Assembly: GCA_030016635.1 (NCBI GenBank)
Contig: JASEJQ010000002.1
Location: forward strand, 38,382-102,381
Length of the DNA stretch: 64,000 bases
Source of the DNA: Thermoanaerobacteraceae bacterium
Lineage (GTDB): Bacteria > Bacillota > Thermoanaerobacteria > Thermoanaerobacterales > UBA4877
Reading direction: 5' to 3'
The notes under the pieces are model-generated. The model made no database searches, was not told where the DNA came from, and saw only the letters and a list, made by a program, of their open reading frames with translations. The translations under genes and the position numbers were made by a program. This document shows, in pieces, positions 34,705 through 43,823 of the stretch (the first letter of the stretch is position 1; every line of letters starts with the position of its first letter).

Positions 34705-35940
34705 TCATCTGCTTTTTCCCGTATAAGTTATATAAGAACGGCCGTAGATAAAGTACCAGACGGAAAACATCAAGGCGATCAGTCCGCCAAAGATAAAATA
34801 TATATTGGCGGTCATGTAGCTTAAAAGCACGCTGGCAACAGCAATGCTGAGTGGTACGGTTGTGGTCCCTATAACCCCCAGTGTGCTTAACACCCTCCCC
34901 AAAAAATCCCCGGGCGTAGTCTTTTGTATAAGTACAGATATAATCACATTAAGTATTCCTGCACCTACCCCCACCACAGCCATTGTAAATACAGCATAGT
35001 AAAGGTTTTCAAAAATACCCATTGTGGCCAGGCCGACACCTATTGCAACAATGCCAGCACCTATCAGCATACCAAAGCCCAGATATTTCACAATGATATT
35101 AACTACAGCAGCACCTATCAATGACCCGACAGAAAAACCTGAGAGCATCATGCTGTATCCCGTAACCTCCATTTTCAATGCATGGTTGGAGTAAACCGGA
35201 AGTACTACATTGAGTGGCCCCAAAAGGCCATTCAAAATAAACATCAAGATCAGCATGAGTTTTAAATCCTTTTTCCCGGCCACATATGTTATCCCCCTCG
35301 AGAGGTCGGTAAAAAATAACTTAAATCCCTTTGCTTCCGTTGTTTTATCAACCCTCAACTCAGTATGTATAAAAAGCGTAAGCAGGGCTCCTATGAAAAA
35401 AGAAAGGGAATCAGCATATATCGTTGCAATAGTCCCAAATAAACGCACAATTATTCCTGTTAAAGCAGGGCCCACAATGCCAATAATCTGCGTTGTAGTA
35501 TTCAAGGCAGAATTGGCCAGTACAAGTGAATCTCCGTCCACTATCTGAGGGAGTATTGATCCGGAAGCGGGTCGATAAAACTGGCCTATTGTGGAAAGTA
35601 AAAACGTAATTATATAAATTCCTATTAGTGACCAATTGGCATTATTTATAAATGCCGGAAGGATTAATAGAATACCGCCGCGTGTCATATCACTTAAGAC
35701 CATAATCGTTTTCCTGTCATATCTGTCTGCCGCAATCCCACCTATGAAGCCAAATATCCACGATGGCAGAAAAAACATTATAAGGTTCATGCCCATGGCT
35801 ATAGTTGATCCTGTCTTATCATAGATGAGTAATGTAAGCCCTATCTCAAAAATTGCGTCGCCCAGAAGGGATATGGTCCTGGCACACCATAGAAAATCAA
35901 ATGAACGATTTCTTATTAAACTGAGGTTCACCGGCAACAC
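34705..35940 (-). CDS. MFS exporter (macrolide/multidrug efflux type)
   Basis: 411 aa, GTG start at 35940. Twelve membrane segments; typical loop motif GGIAADRYDRKTIMVLSDM (about 66-84) and FLLSTIGQFYRPASGSILPQ later match the Mef/tetracycline-efflux branch of DHA exporters. The upstream promoter region (35941-36067) is repeated 2 kb away, next to a decayed 5' end, so a second copy may once have existed. No regulator is adjacent; a direct repeat TATAATTAA lies upstream. Confidence 0.85.
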   Translation of the reverse strand: MLPVNLSLIRNRSFDFLWCARTISLLGDAIFEIGLTLLIYDKTGSTIAMGMNLIMFFLPSWIFGFIGGIAADRYDRKTIMVLSDMTRGGILLILPAFINNANWSLIGIYIITFLLSTIGQFYRPASGSILPQIVDGDSLVLANSALNTTTQIIGIVGPALTGIIVRLFGTIATIYADSLSFFIGALLTLFIHTELRVDKTTEAKGFKLFFTDLSRGITYVAGKKDLKLMLILMFILNGLLGPLNVVLPVYSNHALKMEVTGYSMMLSGFSVGSLIGAAVVNIIVKYLGFGMLIGAGIVAIGVGLATMGIFENLYYAVFTMAVVGVGAGILNVIISVLIQKTTPGDFLGRVLSTLGVIGTTTVPLSIAVASVLLSYMTANIYFIFGGLIALMFSVWYFIYGRSYITYTGKSR

Positions 35941-36067
35941 ATCCTTTTAGTTATAATTAATTAACGTATAATTAACAACAACTGAATTGGAACATTTATT
36001 CTTTATTAATTATAACATATAAAACTCTGAGTAATGTTATATTTTAAAGGGATATCAAAAAATTTTT
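35925..36067. repeat. Duplicated promoter/leader segment, copy A
   Basis: About 140 bp covering the first codons and the upstream region of the MFS gene. It is similar over its length to copy B at 37962-38106: GGTTCACCGG, TTATAATTAATTAAC, TTTATTCTTTATTAATTA and TATCAAAAAATTTTT are shared in the same order. The double TATAATTAA in both copies may be an operator. The copies flank the IS-remnant island. Confidence 0.75.
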
Positions 36068-36614
36068 GTGACTGCATATTATTTCGAATCCTTTATAGCA
36101 GATCAAATAAAAAACTTCGGCTACTCCAAAAGCAACAAGGTAAATCAGTTACAGGTCGTTATGGGCCTTCTCACAGATGGTAATGGTATCCCCATAAGTT
36201 ATGAACTTTTTCCTGGAACCTCAGATAAGACCCTATCTCCTGAAAGAGTAATTGAAATCTACAATGGACTATGGAAGATAGAAGAAAGCTTCAGGATATT
36301 AAAATCCAACTTTGAAGCAAAACCTATATTTGTATGGACAAAATCAAATATTGAAGGGCACTTCGTTCTTTGCTACCTGGCATTAGTAATACAAAGGTAC
36401 TTAGAATATATATTGCAGCAAAAGAATTTAAAGATATCTACAGAGAGAATTCAAGAGGCATTGAAAAGTGCACCTCACCATAATTACAAAGCCGGATAGT
36501 AATAAACAATACTATTTTAAGAGCAAGTCAAATGAAGACTACAAAATGATAAGAAAAGCACCGGGACTCCCAGATATCCCTCGATATGGAAAACTAAAAG
36601 AGATACATGCATAG
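36068..36614 (+). pseudogene. Decayed IS4/IS1634-family transposase
   Basis: A 143-residue open frame joins two distant parts of a transposase: a VVMGLLTDGNGIPISYELFPG catalytic-core part runs straight into RVIEIYNGLWKIEESFRILKSNFE and FVWTKSNIEGHFVLCYLALVIQR, the C-terminal DDE-Glu region, so more than 100 residues are missing. The N-terminus is also absent. After its stop at 36499 a second frame (NEDYKMIRKAPGLPDIPRYGKL, to TAG at 36614) continues the C-terminus, showing a further frameshift. Not functional. Confidence 0.8.
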
Positions 36615-36638
36615 TATATATACCTCTAAATAATTGTT

Positions 36639-36683
36639 AAGCTCCCTAAAACGTTTATATATCAACATCTTAGGGAGCTTTTA
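36639..36683 (+). terminator. Hairpin terminator or IS-end structure after the transposase remnant
   Basis: Stem AAGCTCCCTAA/TTAGGGAGCTT (36639-36649 with 36670-36680) followed by TTTA. The remaining bases to 36837 hold no further gene that I can support. Confidence 0.6.
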
Positions 36684-36837
36684 CTGTGTTGCAACTGCAA
36701 AAGTCAAAAACAAGACTCTATCTACTCTATTTCTTCAGTTGTCGACTTGACTGGAGTATGTTCTTTATTATACAACACTATTTTTTAGTCAACTAAACAT
36801 ATCGCTGGCTAGTCTAGTTAATCTAAAATGATTGCTA

Positions 36838-37335
36838 TTAGTGAACATAGTAGGTTTCGTGGCAATTCGGACCAACAAGCCACGGGAAAACGCCAAGAGT
36901 TCCGCTTCCCGAAAGAGTGGCCAAATATGTCTTTCCCCTTGTAAGGCCACTGAAATACTCATTGTCTGAGATAGTGCCTGTGCCGGCGCCACTTACCCAA
37001 AGAGTTTTTACAGTCTTATTTGTGCTTATATCTTTAATAGTGATGGTCCCAGCAAAGGTGCAGTAATCGTCAGAGTCAGGGCTTATCCTCCAATAGATTT
37101 GTCCACTATTAATCCAATGGATAGTAGCAGAACCTGCATTACCGACAATGGTTGTATTTGGTTGGTAGCCGGACTGATAAACTTTTTTATAAATCATGGC
37201 AACGGTAGTTTCCTCATTGTTGACAGTAATACCGCCATTATCATTGATAGTGGATAAAATCGATGTTTCGACCTGCGCTATTGGACTAGGCTCGGCAGGA
37301 AAGGTAATAATGCCAAAAGACATGACCATAATCAC
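36838..37335 (-). CDS. Putative secreted protein of unknown family, with an early stop in the signal-peptide region
   Basis: The intact frame from 37335 encodes a ~165-residue beta-rich protein (AEPSPIAQ..., TTIVGNAGSATIHWINSGQIYW, GVFPWLVGPNCHETYYVH). Upstream in the same frame, ATG at 37374 gives MR, then TAG, then FKTFIPILLSVIMVMSFGI, a typical signal peptide. So the natural start is followed by an amber codon at position 3. It is either a pseudogene, started from an internal codon, or a misread base. It lies between the MFS repeats, next to the transposase remnant, so recently acquired DNA is likely. Confidence 0.45.
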   Translation of the reverse strand: MIMVMSFGIITFPAEPSPIAQVETSILSTINDNGGITVNNEETTVAMIYKKVYQSGYQPNTTIVGNAGSATIHWINSGQIYWRISPDSDDYCTFAGTITIKDISTNKTVKTLWVSGAGTGTISDNEYFSGLTRGKTYLATLSGSGTLGVFPWLVGPNCHETYYVH

Positions 37336-37559
37336 TGAAAGAAGAATAGGAATAAACGTTTTGAACTATCTCATGTTGTATACCTTATTTCTTTAATTTT
37401 ATTTATATCTTGAAGTATCCAGCGACATACTTCCCGATACCTAAATTAGATGTTGATAATCCTGATAGTCAAGATCAACAACAATCTTGCAACGGACAAT
37501 AGCGTGATAGTTTTTTAGATCTAATCAAATTTCACTATTGCCGCTACAGACAACAGATT

Positions 37560-37754
37560 TTATTTTTGCTTTTTTTGGTAGTTGCCGATAGATATTATTA
37601 CTTCTTCTCCAGCCTTCAATTTATTATATATCCGAACGACATTTTTTTGTTTCTCCTCTGTTGGAGTTGACTGATAAATAACCAGTCCATCATCATATTC
37701 AACATTGTCAACATCAAAAGGAATTCCACTTAAAAGTATTAATCTTTCTTCCAT
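37560..37754 (-). CDS. Small unknown protein, 64 aa
   Basis: ATG at 37754 is preceded by GAGGAGG. The sequence begins EERLILLSGIPFDVDNVEYD, is acidic then lysine-rich, and has no membrane segment or recognisable motif. It lies in the island between the two MFS leader repeats; coding status rests on the ribosome-binding site and frame. Function unknown. Confidence 0.5.
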   Translation of the reverse strand: MEERLILLSGIPFDVDNVEYDDGLVIYQSTPTEEKQKNVVRIYNKLKAGEEVIISIGNYQKKQK

Positions 37755-37961
37755 GCAAATCCTCCTCTATTTACTGATGTAAAATAAGTATGGGTTCCTT
37801 TGTAACTAATTCCGACTCCTATGGTAGTCTTTGTGTAACTTACCCTTCATGCATAGTCGTTTTCATTAATTTGCATTATATGCCAGTAATCGGTTCTGAA
37901 ATAAACATAAACGTTATTTCTTAGCTGTTTTTTACATTCATTTATCCGAAAAGGTTGGAAG

Positions 37962-38106
37962 GTTCACCGGTAATACACCTTCTTTTAATTATAATTAATT
38001 AACATATAATTAATAACAATTTAATTGGGAAATTTATTCTTTATTAATTAAAACATATATAATCGCAAGTGAAGATATACTTTTACGGAATATCAAAAAA
38101 TTTTTT
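37962..38106. repeat. Duplicated promoter/leader segment, copy B, with a decayed MFS 5' end
   Basis: Diverged copy of 35925-36067. The MFS start region is represented by TTACCGGTGAACCTT on the minus strand, followed by unrelated sequence and a stop within 12 codons, so the gene part is lost. The flanking stretch 37755-37961 holds nothing else I can identify. Confidence 0.7.
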
Positions 38107-38122
38107 GAAGGTATTACCGGCA

Positions 38123-38149
38123 AAATAAAAAAGCTGCCATTAAGGCAGC
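38123..38149 (-). terminator. Intrinsic terminator of the 69-aa gene
   Basis: Stem GCTGCC/GGCAGC (38133-38138 with 38144-38149) followed on the minus strand by TTTTTTATTTTG. Confidence 0.85.
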
Positions 38150-38156
38150 AAATAAA

Positions 38157-38366
38157 CTATTTCTTGACAATTTCAGCTTCCCAATACTCTTTTGCTTTTG
38201 TCATCCTCTCAATCTCTTTCTCCCTTTCCACGATGATGTCGTGATACATAATCTCGCACCCTTCTACAGGTGCATCCTTGGCATACTCCTTATAGAGTTC
38301 CAGGTTCCTTTTCTCCATCTCTATGGCCTTTTTAAGATTTTCTACGTGCCTTTCTGGATTTCCCAT
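38157..38366 (-). CDS. Small helical protein of unknown function
   Basis: 69 aa, charged, one long helix pair: MGNPERHVENLKKAIEMEKR..., then YKEYAKDAPVEGCEIMYHD, then EKEIERMTKAKEYWEAEIV. The arrangement recalls the short helical bundle proteins of the rubrerythrin/ferritin-like type but has too few metal ligands to say so. It sits 64 nt downstream of the transketolase C-terminal gene on the same strand; a hairpin lies between. Function unknown. Confidence 0.65.
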   Translation of the reverse strand: MGNPERHVENLKKAIEMEKRNLELYKEYAKDAPVEGCEIMYHDIIVEREKEIERMTKAKEYWEAEIVKK

Positions 38367-38387
38367 ATTCTAATTTCCTCATAAACA

Positions 38388-38424
38388 AAATGAATCCCCA
38401 TTTAAGTAAAAACTCAAATGGGGA
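38388..38424 (-). terminator. Terminator hairpin after the transketolase genes
   Basis: Minus strand stem TCCCCATTTGAG/CTTAAATGGGGA (38395-38406 with 38413-38424) followed by TTCATTTTG. Confidence 0.65.
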
Positions 38425-38430
38425 TTGACG

Positions 38431-39366
38431 TTACAGCATTTCTCTTGCTGCCTTTACTATCTCCTCTGATGTGAGGCCGTACTTCTTTAAGAGCTCATCG
38501 GGTGTACCTGACTCGCCAAATGTGTCCTTAACCCCTATCCTCTTTACCCTTGCCGGGTAATTTTCTGATAGGACCTCACATACTGCTGAGCCCAGTCCTC
38601 CATATATGTTGTGTTCTTCGCATGTAATGACCCTGCCTGTCCTCCTGGCAGTGTCTATTATGAGTTCTTTGTCTATGGGTTTTATGGTGTGTATGTCTAT
38701 GACTTCGGCTGTTATACCTTCTTTTTGTAGCATGTCTGCTGCTTCTATTGCCTTTGATACCATTATTCCTGTGGCTATTATGCTTATGTCTCTTCCTTCT
38801 TTTAGCCTTATGCCCTTGCCTATCTGAAATTCCTGTGTGTCTTGATATATTACGGGTACTGATGGTCTACCCAGCCTTATATATACAGGGCCTTTGTATT
38901 CTGCTGCAAGTTTTATGAGTTTTGTGGCTGAGGTGGCGTCTGCTGGTACTATAACGGTCATGTTGGGCAGGCCCCTCATGAGGGATATGTCCTCTAAGGC
39001 CTGGTGGGTGGCTCCATCCTCTCCTACAGTTAATCCGGCATGGGTAGCTGCTATCTTTACGTTGAGGTTGGGATAGCATATGGAGTCTCTTACCTGGTCA
39101 TAGGCCCTGCCTGTGGCAAATACTGCAAAGCTGCTGGCAAAGGGTATCTTGCCGCATGTGGCCAGGCCTGCTGCTGTGCCTATCATGTCTTGCTCTGATA
39201 TGCCCATGTCAAAGAACCTATCAGGGTATGCCTTGGCAAATTCGTTGGTCTTGGTGGATTTGGATAGATCTGCGTCTAATACTACTATGTCCTTGTTTTG
39301 TGAGCCGAGTTCTAAGAGGGTTTTGCCGTAGGCGTCTCTTGTGGCTATCTTATCCAATCCTCTCAC
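38431..39366 (-). CDS. tktB: Transketolase, C-terminal subunit
   Basis: 311 aa. Starts with the pyrimidine-binding domain of transketolase (ATRDAYGKTLLELGSQNKDIVVLDADLS; DMGISEQDMIGTAAGLATCG; THAGLTVGEDGATHQALED) and ends with the C-terminal domain (DTFGESGTPDELLKKYGL). Split transketolases of this type are common in Clostridia. With the N-terminal subunit it interconverts pentose and hexose phosphates. Overlaps the N-terminal gene by 17 nt. Confidence 0.9.
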   Translation of the reverse strand: MRGLDKIATRDAYGKTLLELGSQNKDIVVLDADLSKSTKTNEFAKAYPDRFFDMGISEQDMIGTAAGLATCGKIPFASSFAVFATGRAYDQVRDSICYPNLNVKIAATHAGLTVGEDGATHQALEDISLMRGLPNMTVIVPADATSATKLIKLAAEYKGPVYIRLGRPSVPVIYQDTQEFQIGKGIRLKEGRDISIIATGIMVSKAIEAADMLQKEGITAEVIDIHTIKPIDKELIIDTARRTGRVITCEEHNIYGGLGSAVCEVLSENYPARVKRIGVKDTFGESGTPDELLKKYGLTSEEIVKAAREML

Positions 39367-40180
39367 CTCTTTCTTTTAGCTCTGCTATGGCTTTTTCCAT
39401 TTGTTCCTTATTAGGTGCTGTACCGTGCCAGCCTACCTGGTTTTCCATGAATGATACACCCTTGCCCTTTATGGTGTCTGCTATTATTATCGTAGGTTTA
39501 CCCTTTATTGTTTTGGCCTCTTCTATGGCATCTATTATTTGTTCTATGTTGTGACCATCTATCCTTATGGTGTGCCAGCCAAATGCCCTCCATTTGTCTT
39601 CTATGGGTTCTATATTCATTATATCTTTATTGGGACCGTCTATCTGAAGACCGTTGTGGTCCAAGATGGCTGTTAGGTTGTCCAGTTTGTAGTGAGCTGC
39701 TGACATGGCAGCCTCCCATATCTGTCCTTCCTGGCATTCTCCATCTCCCAAGACGGCGTACACCCTGTAGTCTTTATTATTGAGTTTGCCTGCTATGGCC
39801 ATGCCATTGGCTGTAGAGAGGCCCTGGCCCAGTGAGCCTGTGGTCATGTCTACTCCCGGTGTATCGTTCATGTTGGGGTGGCCCTGGAGCCTGGAGTTTA
39901 TCTTCCTGAATGTCTTTATTTCTTCTCTTGGGATAAATCCTTTTTCAGCTAAGGCTGCATACCATACCGGTGTGGCATGGCCCTTGGACATTACAAGCCT
40001 ATCCCTGTCTTCCCACCTGGGATTATCTGGATCTACATTCATTTCTTTAAAGTATAGCACCGTCAGGATATCTGCAGCAGAGAGTGAACCTCCCGGGTGG
40101 CCGGACTGGGCTTCGTAGGTCATTTCTATTATGTCTATCCTTATCTGGTTGGCTATCCTTTCCAGTTCCTTTGTATCCAA
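39350..40180 (-). CDS. tktA: Transketolase, N-terminal subunit
   Basis: About 277 aa. Start: AAGGAGG is followed six nt later by TTG at 40180; ATG at 40186 touches the ribosome-binding site, so TTG is preferred. The thiamine-diphosphate domain is evident: SGHPGGSLSAADIL near the start, DRLVMSKGHATPVWYAALAEKG, and GDGECQEGQIWEAAMSAAHYKLDNL. Pairs with tktB. It overlaps nothing essential of trxB but lies only a few bases after it. Confidence 0.88.
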   Translation of the reverse strand: MDTKELERIANQIRIDIIEMTYEAQSGHPGGSLSAADILTVLYFKEMNVDPDNPRWEDRDRLVMSKGHATPVWYAALAEKGFIPREEIKTFRKINSRLQGHPNMNDTPGVDMTTGSLGQGLSTANGMAIAGKLNNKDYRVYAVLGDGECQEGQIWEAAMSAAHYKLDNLTAILDHNGLQIDGPNKDIMNIEPIEDKWRAFGWHTIRIDGHNIEQIIDAIEEAKTIKGKPTIIIADTIKGKGVSFMENQVGWHGTAPNKEQMEKAIAELKERGERIG

Positions 40181-40196
40181 GTACATCCTCCTTCCT

Positions 40197-41120
40197 TTAT
40201 TCAAACTTTTTCTCTACATATTCAATGGCTGCCGTGGCGGCTATGGCGCCGTCGGCTGCTGCTGTTATTACCTGCCTTAATCTCTTTTTGCGGCAGTCAC
40301 CTGCAGCAAAGATACCCTCTATGTTTGTCTCCATATCCTCATTGGTAATGATATATCCCTGCTCGTCCATCTGGACTTTATCTCTTAGTATCTCAGTCTG
40401 AGGTATCGTACCTATGAAGACAAATACTCCATCTGTCCTGTATTCGGTAAGCTGGTTGGTCTTGACGTTCCTCAGTATGACCCTCTCCACCAGGCCATCA
40501 CCCTCTATCCTATCTACAACGCTGTCCCATATAAAGTTTATCTTTGGATTGGCAAAGGCCTTTTCCTGATGAAGCTTCTCTGCCCTGAGCTGGTCTCTTC
40601 TATGGACTACAGTTACCTTGCCGGCAAACTTGGTGAGGTATATGGCCTCCTTAACGGCGGAATCGCCTCCGCCGACCACCACAACCTCTAGGTCTGTGAA
40701 GAAGTCAGCATCACATGTGGAGCAGTATGATACTCCCTTGCCGCGGAACTCATCCTCACCGGGGCATCCTATCTTTTTAGGCTCTGCCCCTCCGGCAAAT
40801 ATTATGGTCTTTGCCTCATATTCACTTTTCCTGGTCTTTATTCTTTTTACGTCGGAGTCTGTATCTATGCCCATGACTTCATCAACTACAAACTGTGTCC
40901 CAAAGGATGCGGCCTGTTCCTTCATCCTCTCTACAATCTTAGGACCGGTAGGTTCTTCCATTGAGCCGGGATAGTTTTCCAGTTCTTCTGTGGTAGCGGC
41001 CTGGCCGCCAAATTCCTTCTTCTCTATAACCAAAGTATTCAGCTTTCCCCTCGAGGCATAAAGTGCGGCTGAAAGTCCGGCAGGCCCGCCACCTATTATT
41101 ATGCAGTCATACCTTTCCAT
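40197..41120 (-). CDS. trxB: Thioredoxin reductase
   Basis: 307 aa, usual length. FAD dinucleotide-binding motif GGGPAGLSAALYASRG (10-25), redox-active CSTC (C133, C136), NADPH motif VVGGGDSAVKEA, and the C-terminal FAD-binding GIFAAGDCRKKRLRQVITAAADG. Reduces thioredoxin with NADPH. Directly upstream of the transketolase pair and possibly cotranscribed. Confidence 0.93.
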   Translation of the reverse strand: MERYDCIIIGGGPAGLSAALYASRGKLNTLVIEKKEFGGQAATTEELENYPGSMEEPTGPKIVERMKEQAASFGTQFVVDEVMGIDTDSDVKRIKTRKSEYEAKTIIFAGGAEPKKIGCPGEDEFRGKGVSYCSTCDADFFTDLEVVVVGGGDSAVKEAIYLTKFAGKVTVVHRRDQLRAEKLHQEKAFANPKINFIWDSVVDRIEGDGLVERVILRNVKTNQLTEYRTDGVFVFIGTIPQTEILRDKVQMDEQGYIITNEDMETNIEGIFAAGDCRKKRLRQVITAAADGAIAATAAIEYVEKKFE

Positions 41121-41174
41121 GTTTAACCTCCTTCGTTATTGATATATCAAACCATATAATATTATACCGTAAAT

Positions 41175-42011
41175 TTACATTTTCTTAAATCCTTCTCCCA
41201 TTATTTCATGGGCCTGGAATATAACCACAAAGGCATCGGGGTCTATCTCCCTTATTATATCCTTGAACCGGGTTATCTCACTTCTGGATATTACGCAAAA
41301 GAGCACCTTTCTCTCCTTGCCCGTATACCCACCACGGCCTGGAAAGGAGGTGACTCCCCTGCCCAGTTTTGTCAAAATCTCCGCTTCTATATCGTCGCTT
41401 AAATCTGATATGACATAGGCTGCCCTGTTTTCATTGGCGCCCTCCTGTATGATGTCTATAACCCTTATGGCTATGGCATCAGCAATGAGGGCATAAAGGG
41501 CAAGCTCGGCAGAGAAGGCAAAACCGGCCAGGCCAATAATCATTGCATCTAAAATCAAAAGCAGCATACCGATAGATACCTGAGGGAAAAATTTCCTCAG
41601 TATGGCAGCGGCCAGGTCTGTCCCTCCTGTGGTGGCATTGTACTTGAACACCAGACCAAGGCCCACACCCATCAGTATGCCTCCATATACGCCGGCCAGC
41701 AGGTCGTCATGGGTGAGTACAGGCAAAAATGACATCAGGTCTATGGTAGCGCCCAAAAGAAATGTAGCATAGAATGTCTTTATGCCAAAATGGGCTCCCA
41801 GAAGCAATATGGAGACAATAAATAGAGGAATGTTGAATGCCAGGGTCAGAGCACCTACAGGCCAGCCTGTGTAACTGTGGATGATTATGGCCAGGCCGCT
41901 CACCCCGCCCGGTGCTATGTTGTTAGGCGTAAGAAACATGTTAAGGGATAGAGTCATAAGCAGTACCCCGACTGTTATGCCTGTAAAATCGGTTACTGCC
42001 TTCCTGACCAT
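41175..42011 (-). CDS. YitT-family membrane protein (DUF161 plus DUF2179)
   Basis: 278 aa. Five or six membrane helices in the first ~180 residues (NMFLTPNNIAPGGVSGLAIII; GVLLMTLSL) and a C-terminal soluble DUF2179 domain (GVTSFPGRGGYTGKERKVLFCVISRSEITRFKDIIREIDPDAFV). The function of YitT proteins is not established. Overlaps the tagA end by 19 nt; last gene of the DUF5693-csaB-tagA-yitT operon. Confidence 0.85.
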   Translation of the reverse strand: MVRKAVTDFTGITVGVLLMTLSLNMFLTPNNIAPGGVSGLAIIIHSYTGWPVGALTLAFNIPLFIVSILLLGAHFGIKTFYATFLLGATIDLMSFLPVLTHDDLLAGVYGGILMGVGLGLVFKYNATTGGTDLAAAILRKFFPQVSIGMLLLILDAMIIGLAGFAFSAELALYALIADAIAIRVIDIIQEGANENRAAYVISDLSDDIEAEILTKLGRGVTSFPGRGGYTGKERKVLFCVISRSEITRFKDIIREIDPDAFVVIFQAHEIMGEGFKKM

Positions 42012-42739
42012 ATTAATCCTCCAATCCTCTCCTTAAATACTGTCAGTACGAAAAGAGGCAAATTTAACATCCTCTTGTACCTCCACGGTTCCTGTATCAG
42101 ACGGTACAGCCATTCCAGCCCGAGCTTCTGATAGATGGCGGGCGCACGCTTCACCACTCCGGCTAAGACATCGAAACTGCCGCCCACACCCATCATGACC
42201 CTGGCTTTGATTTCAGGATGCCCATAAATCCATTTCTCTTGCTTTGGTGCACCCAGTCCTACAAACAGAAAGTCTACATCCTTACTGTTTATATCCTCTA
42301 TCATACTCTTCTCTTCCTCACTGTCAAAATATCCATCATGTGTACCTACAATATTGATATCACCGTAAGTGGATGCAGCGTTTTTAGCAGCTTCCTCTGC
42401 AACACCTGGTTTGCCGCCTAATAGATATATACGGTGGCCCTTGCCAGGTGCATTTTTGCATATGTAGTTCATCAGGTCAAACCCGGCCACCCTTTCTTTT
42501 ATCCTGAACCCATATAATCTCGCAGCCATAACCACACCAATGCCATCCGGCACATTGAGGTCTGAAGAGTTTAAAATATCCTTTAATTCCCTATCCCTGT
42601 ATGCAGCCATGATTATCTCTGCATTGGGCGTATATACAATATGGCGCCCCTCCTCTTTTAAAAAATCCATTATTGTTTTATATGCCTCATCCATGGATAC
42701 ATTGTCTATCCTGACACTTAGTATCTCAACTCTTTCCAT
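41993..42739 (-). CDS. tagA: WecG/TagA/CpsF-family glycosyltransferase
   Basis: 248 aa from ATG at 42739 (GGAGGAAGG upstream). The family signature is clear: VYTPNAEIIMAAYRDRELKDIL, NVPDGIGVVMAARLYG, LLGGKPGVAEEAAKN, VGLGAPKQEKWI and GVGGSFDVLAGVVKRAP. It transfers N-acetylmannosamine to lipid-linked N-acetylglucosamine in wall teichoic acid or secondary polymer synthesis. Overlaps csaB by 14 nt; the pair supports a role in the SLH-binding wall polymer. Confidence 0.88.
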   Translation of the reverse strand: MERVEILSVRIDNVSMDEAYKTIMDFLKEEGRHIVYTPNAEIIMAAYRDRELKDILNSSDLNVPDGIGVVMAARLYGFRIKERVAGFDLMNYICKNAPGKGHRIYLLGGKPGVAEEAAKNAASTYGDINIVGTHDGYFDSEEEKSMIEDINSKDVDFLFVGLGAPKQEKWIYGHPEIKARVMMGVGGSFDVLAGVVKRAPAIYQKLGLEWLYRLIQEPWRYKRMLNLPLFVLTVFKERIGGLIWSGRQ

Positions 42740-43823
42740 ACCTTCCTCCGCCAATCAGTGATATAGCCAGTTCACCGTTTTCATGAGCCTTCTGTTTTAA
42801 AATTTCCACCTTATCCTTTATCTCACTTCCTACCTTATCCCTTATATCCCATATAGCCTCCACATATTCCACTATCTGGTCAGCTGTAACAGTCTTCATA
42901 ACCCCTACAGGTTTAACACCGATATCCTTTAGAAAACCGTTTATCTTGGGGTCATAGGATATACCTGCTATGGGACGCCCGGCCAGCGCACCAAATATAA
43001 GGGAGTGCAGCCTGACACCTATCACCATCTGTGAAAGAGAAATTATCCCCAGCATGTCCTCGGGGTTGTAGACCTTGGGCAGGATATAATGCGGGCACTT
43101 CATAAAATCTGCTATACTCCTGCTTTCTTCAATATCAGACTCATGGAAAGGGCAGAATACTATTTCTGCCCCCGTCTTTAAATATATCTGGTCCAGGGCT
43201 TTAGCCATCTCCACCCTGAAGAGCTCATTGTTGTACCAGTCTCTTGGAGCAACCAGTATATAGTCGCTGTACACACCTTCGCTCTTGAGCAGTTCTTTTA
43301 TCCTGACATCGGGAGAGGGTTCCAGAGTAAAGACCGGATCTGCAGTAATATGCACATTTTTCTCTATACCCAGCTCCTTTAGCAGCTCAAAGGAAGAGTT
43401 ATCCCTTAGTGTAATCATGTCAACCCTTCTAAGTATAAATGATGTAATTTTCCTATCCGTATTATTTATTAACGGACCCAGCCCTTGGCCATAGACCATT
43501 ACTTTTTTCCTGAATAGTATGCCCAGGAACACTATGGACAGATAGTACAAGAGGCTTGTCCTGCTGGTAACATCCTGAAAAAGGCTGCCTCCACCGCTTA
43601 TAAGCATATCACATTTGAATATCGACCTCAATACAGCAAAAAAATCGGTGCGGTTTACCGCCCTTACCCCATACCTCTCTGCTGTCACCTCCGGTCTGGC
43701 CGAAAGGACTGTTATCTCCAGAGTCCCATCCAAGGACCTCAGGGTCTTTACTATGGATAGCAGGACAGCCTCATCCCCCAGGTTATCAAAACCATAGTAG
43801 CCGGATATCAGCACCTTCTTCAA
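42726..43823 (-). CDS. csaB: Polysaccharide pyruvyl transferase CsaB
   Basis: 365 aa. Begins with SGYYGFDNLGDEAVLLSIVK, then ISGGGSLFQDVTSRTSLLYYL and GQGLGPLINNTDRK; later VGVRLHSLIFGALAGRPIAGISYDPK. These match CsaB. Known function: adds pyruvate ketal to wall-polymer sugars, creating the ligand for SLH domains. This fits the SLH proteins at 33 kb and 57-64 kb. Overlaps DUF5693 gene by 4 nt. Confidence 0.9.
   Translation of the reverse strand: MKKVLISGYYGFDNLGDEAVLLSIVKTLRSLDGTLEITVLSARPEVTAERYGVRAVNRTDFFAVLRSIFKCDMLISGGGSLFQDVTSRTSLLYYLSIVFLGILFRKKVMVYGQGLGPLINNTDRKITSFILRRVDMITLRDNSSFELLKELGIEKNVHITADPVFTLEPSPDVRIKELLKSEGVYSDYILVAPRDWYNNELFRVEMAKALDQIYLKTGAEIVFCPFHESDIEESRSIADFMKCPHYILPKVYNPEDMLGIISLSQMVIGVRLHSLIFGALAGRPIAGISYDPKINGFLKDIGVKPVGVMKTVTADQIVEYVEAIWDIRDKVGSEIKDKVEILKQKAHENGELAISLIGGGRYGKS

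Noticed and set aside
36060..36683. A complete insertion sequence
   Set aside because: The transposase lacks its N-terminus and core, is frameshifted and I could not pair terminal inverted repeats.
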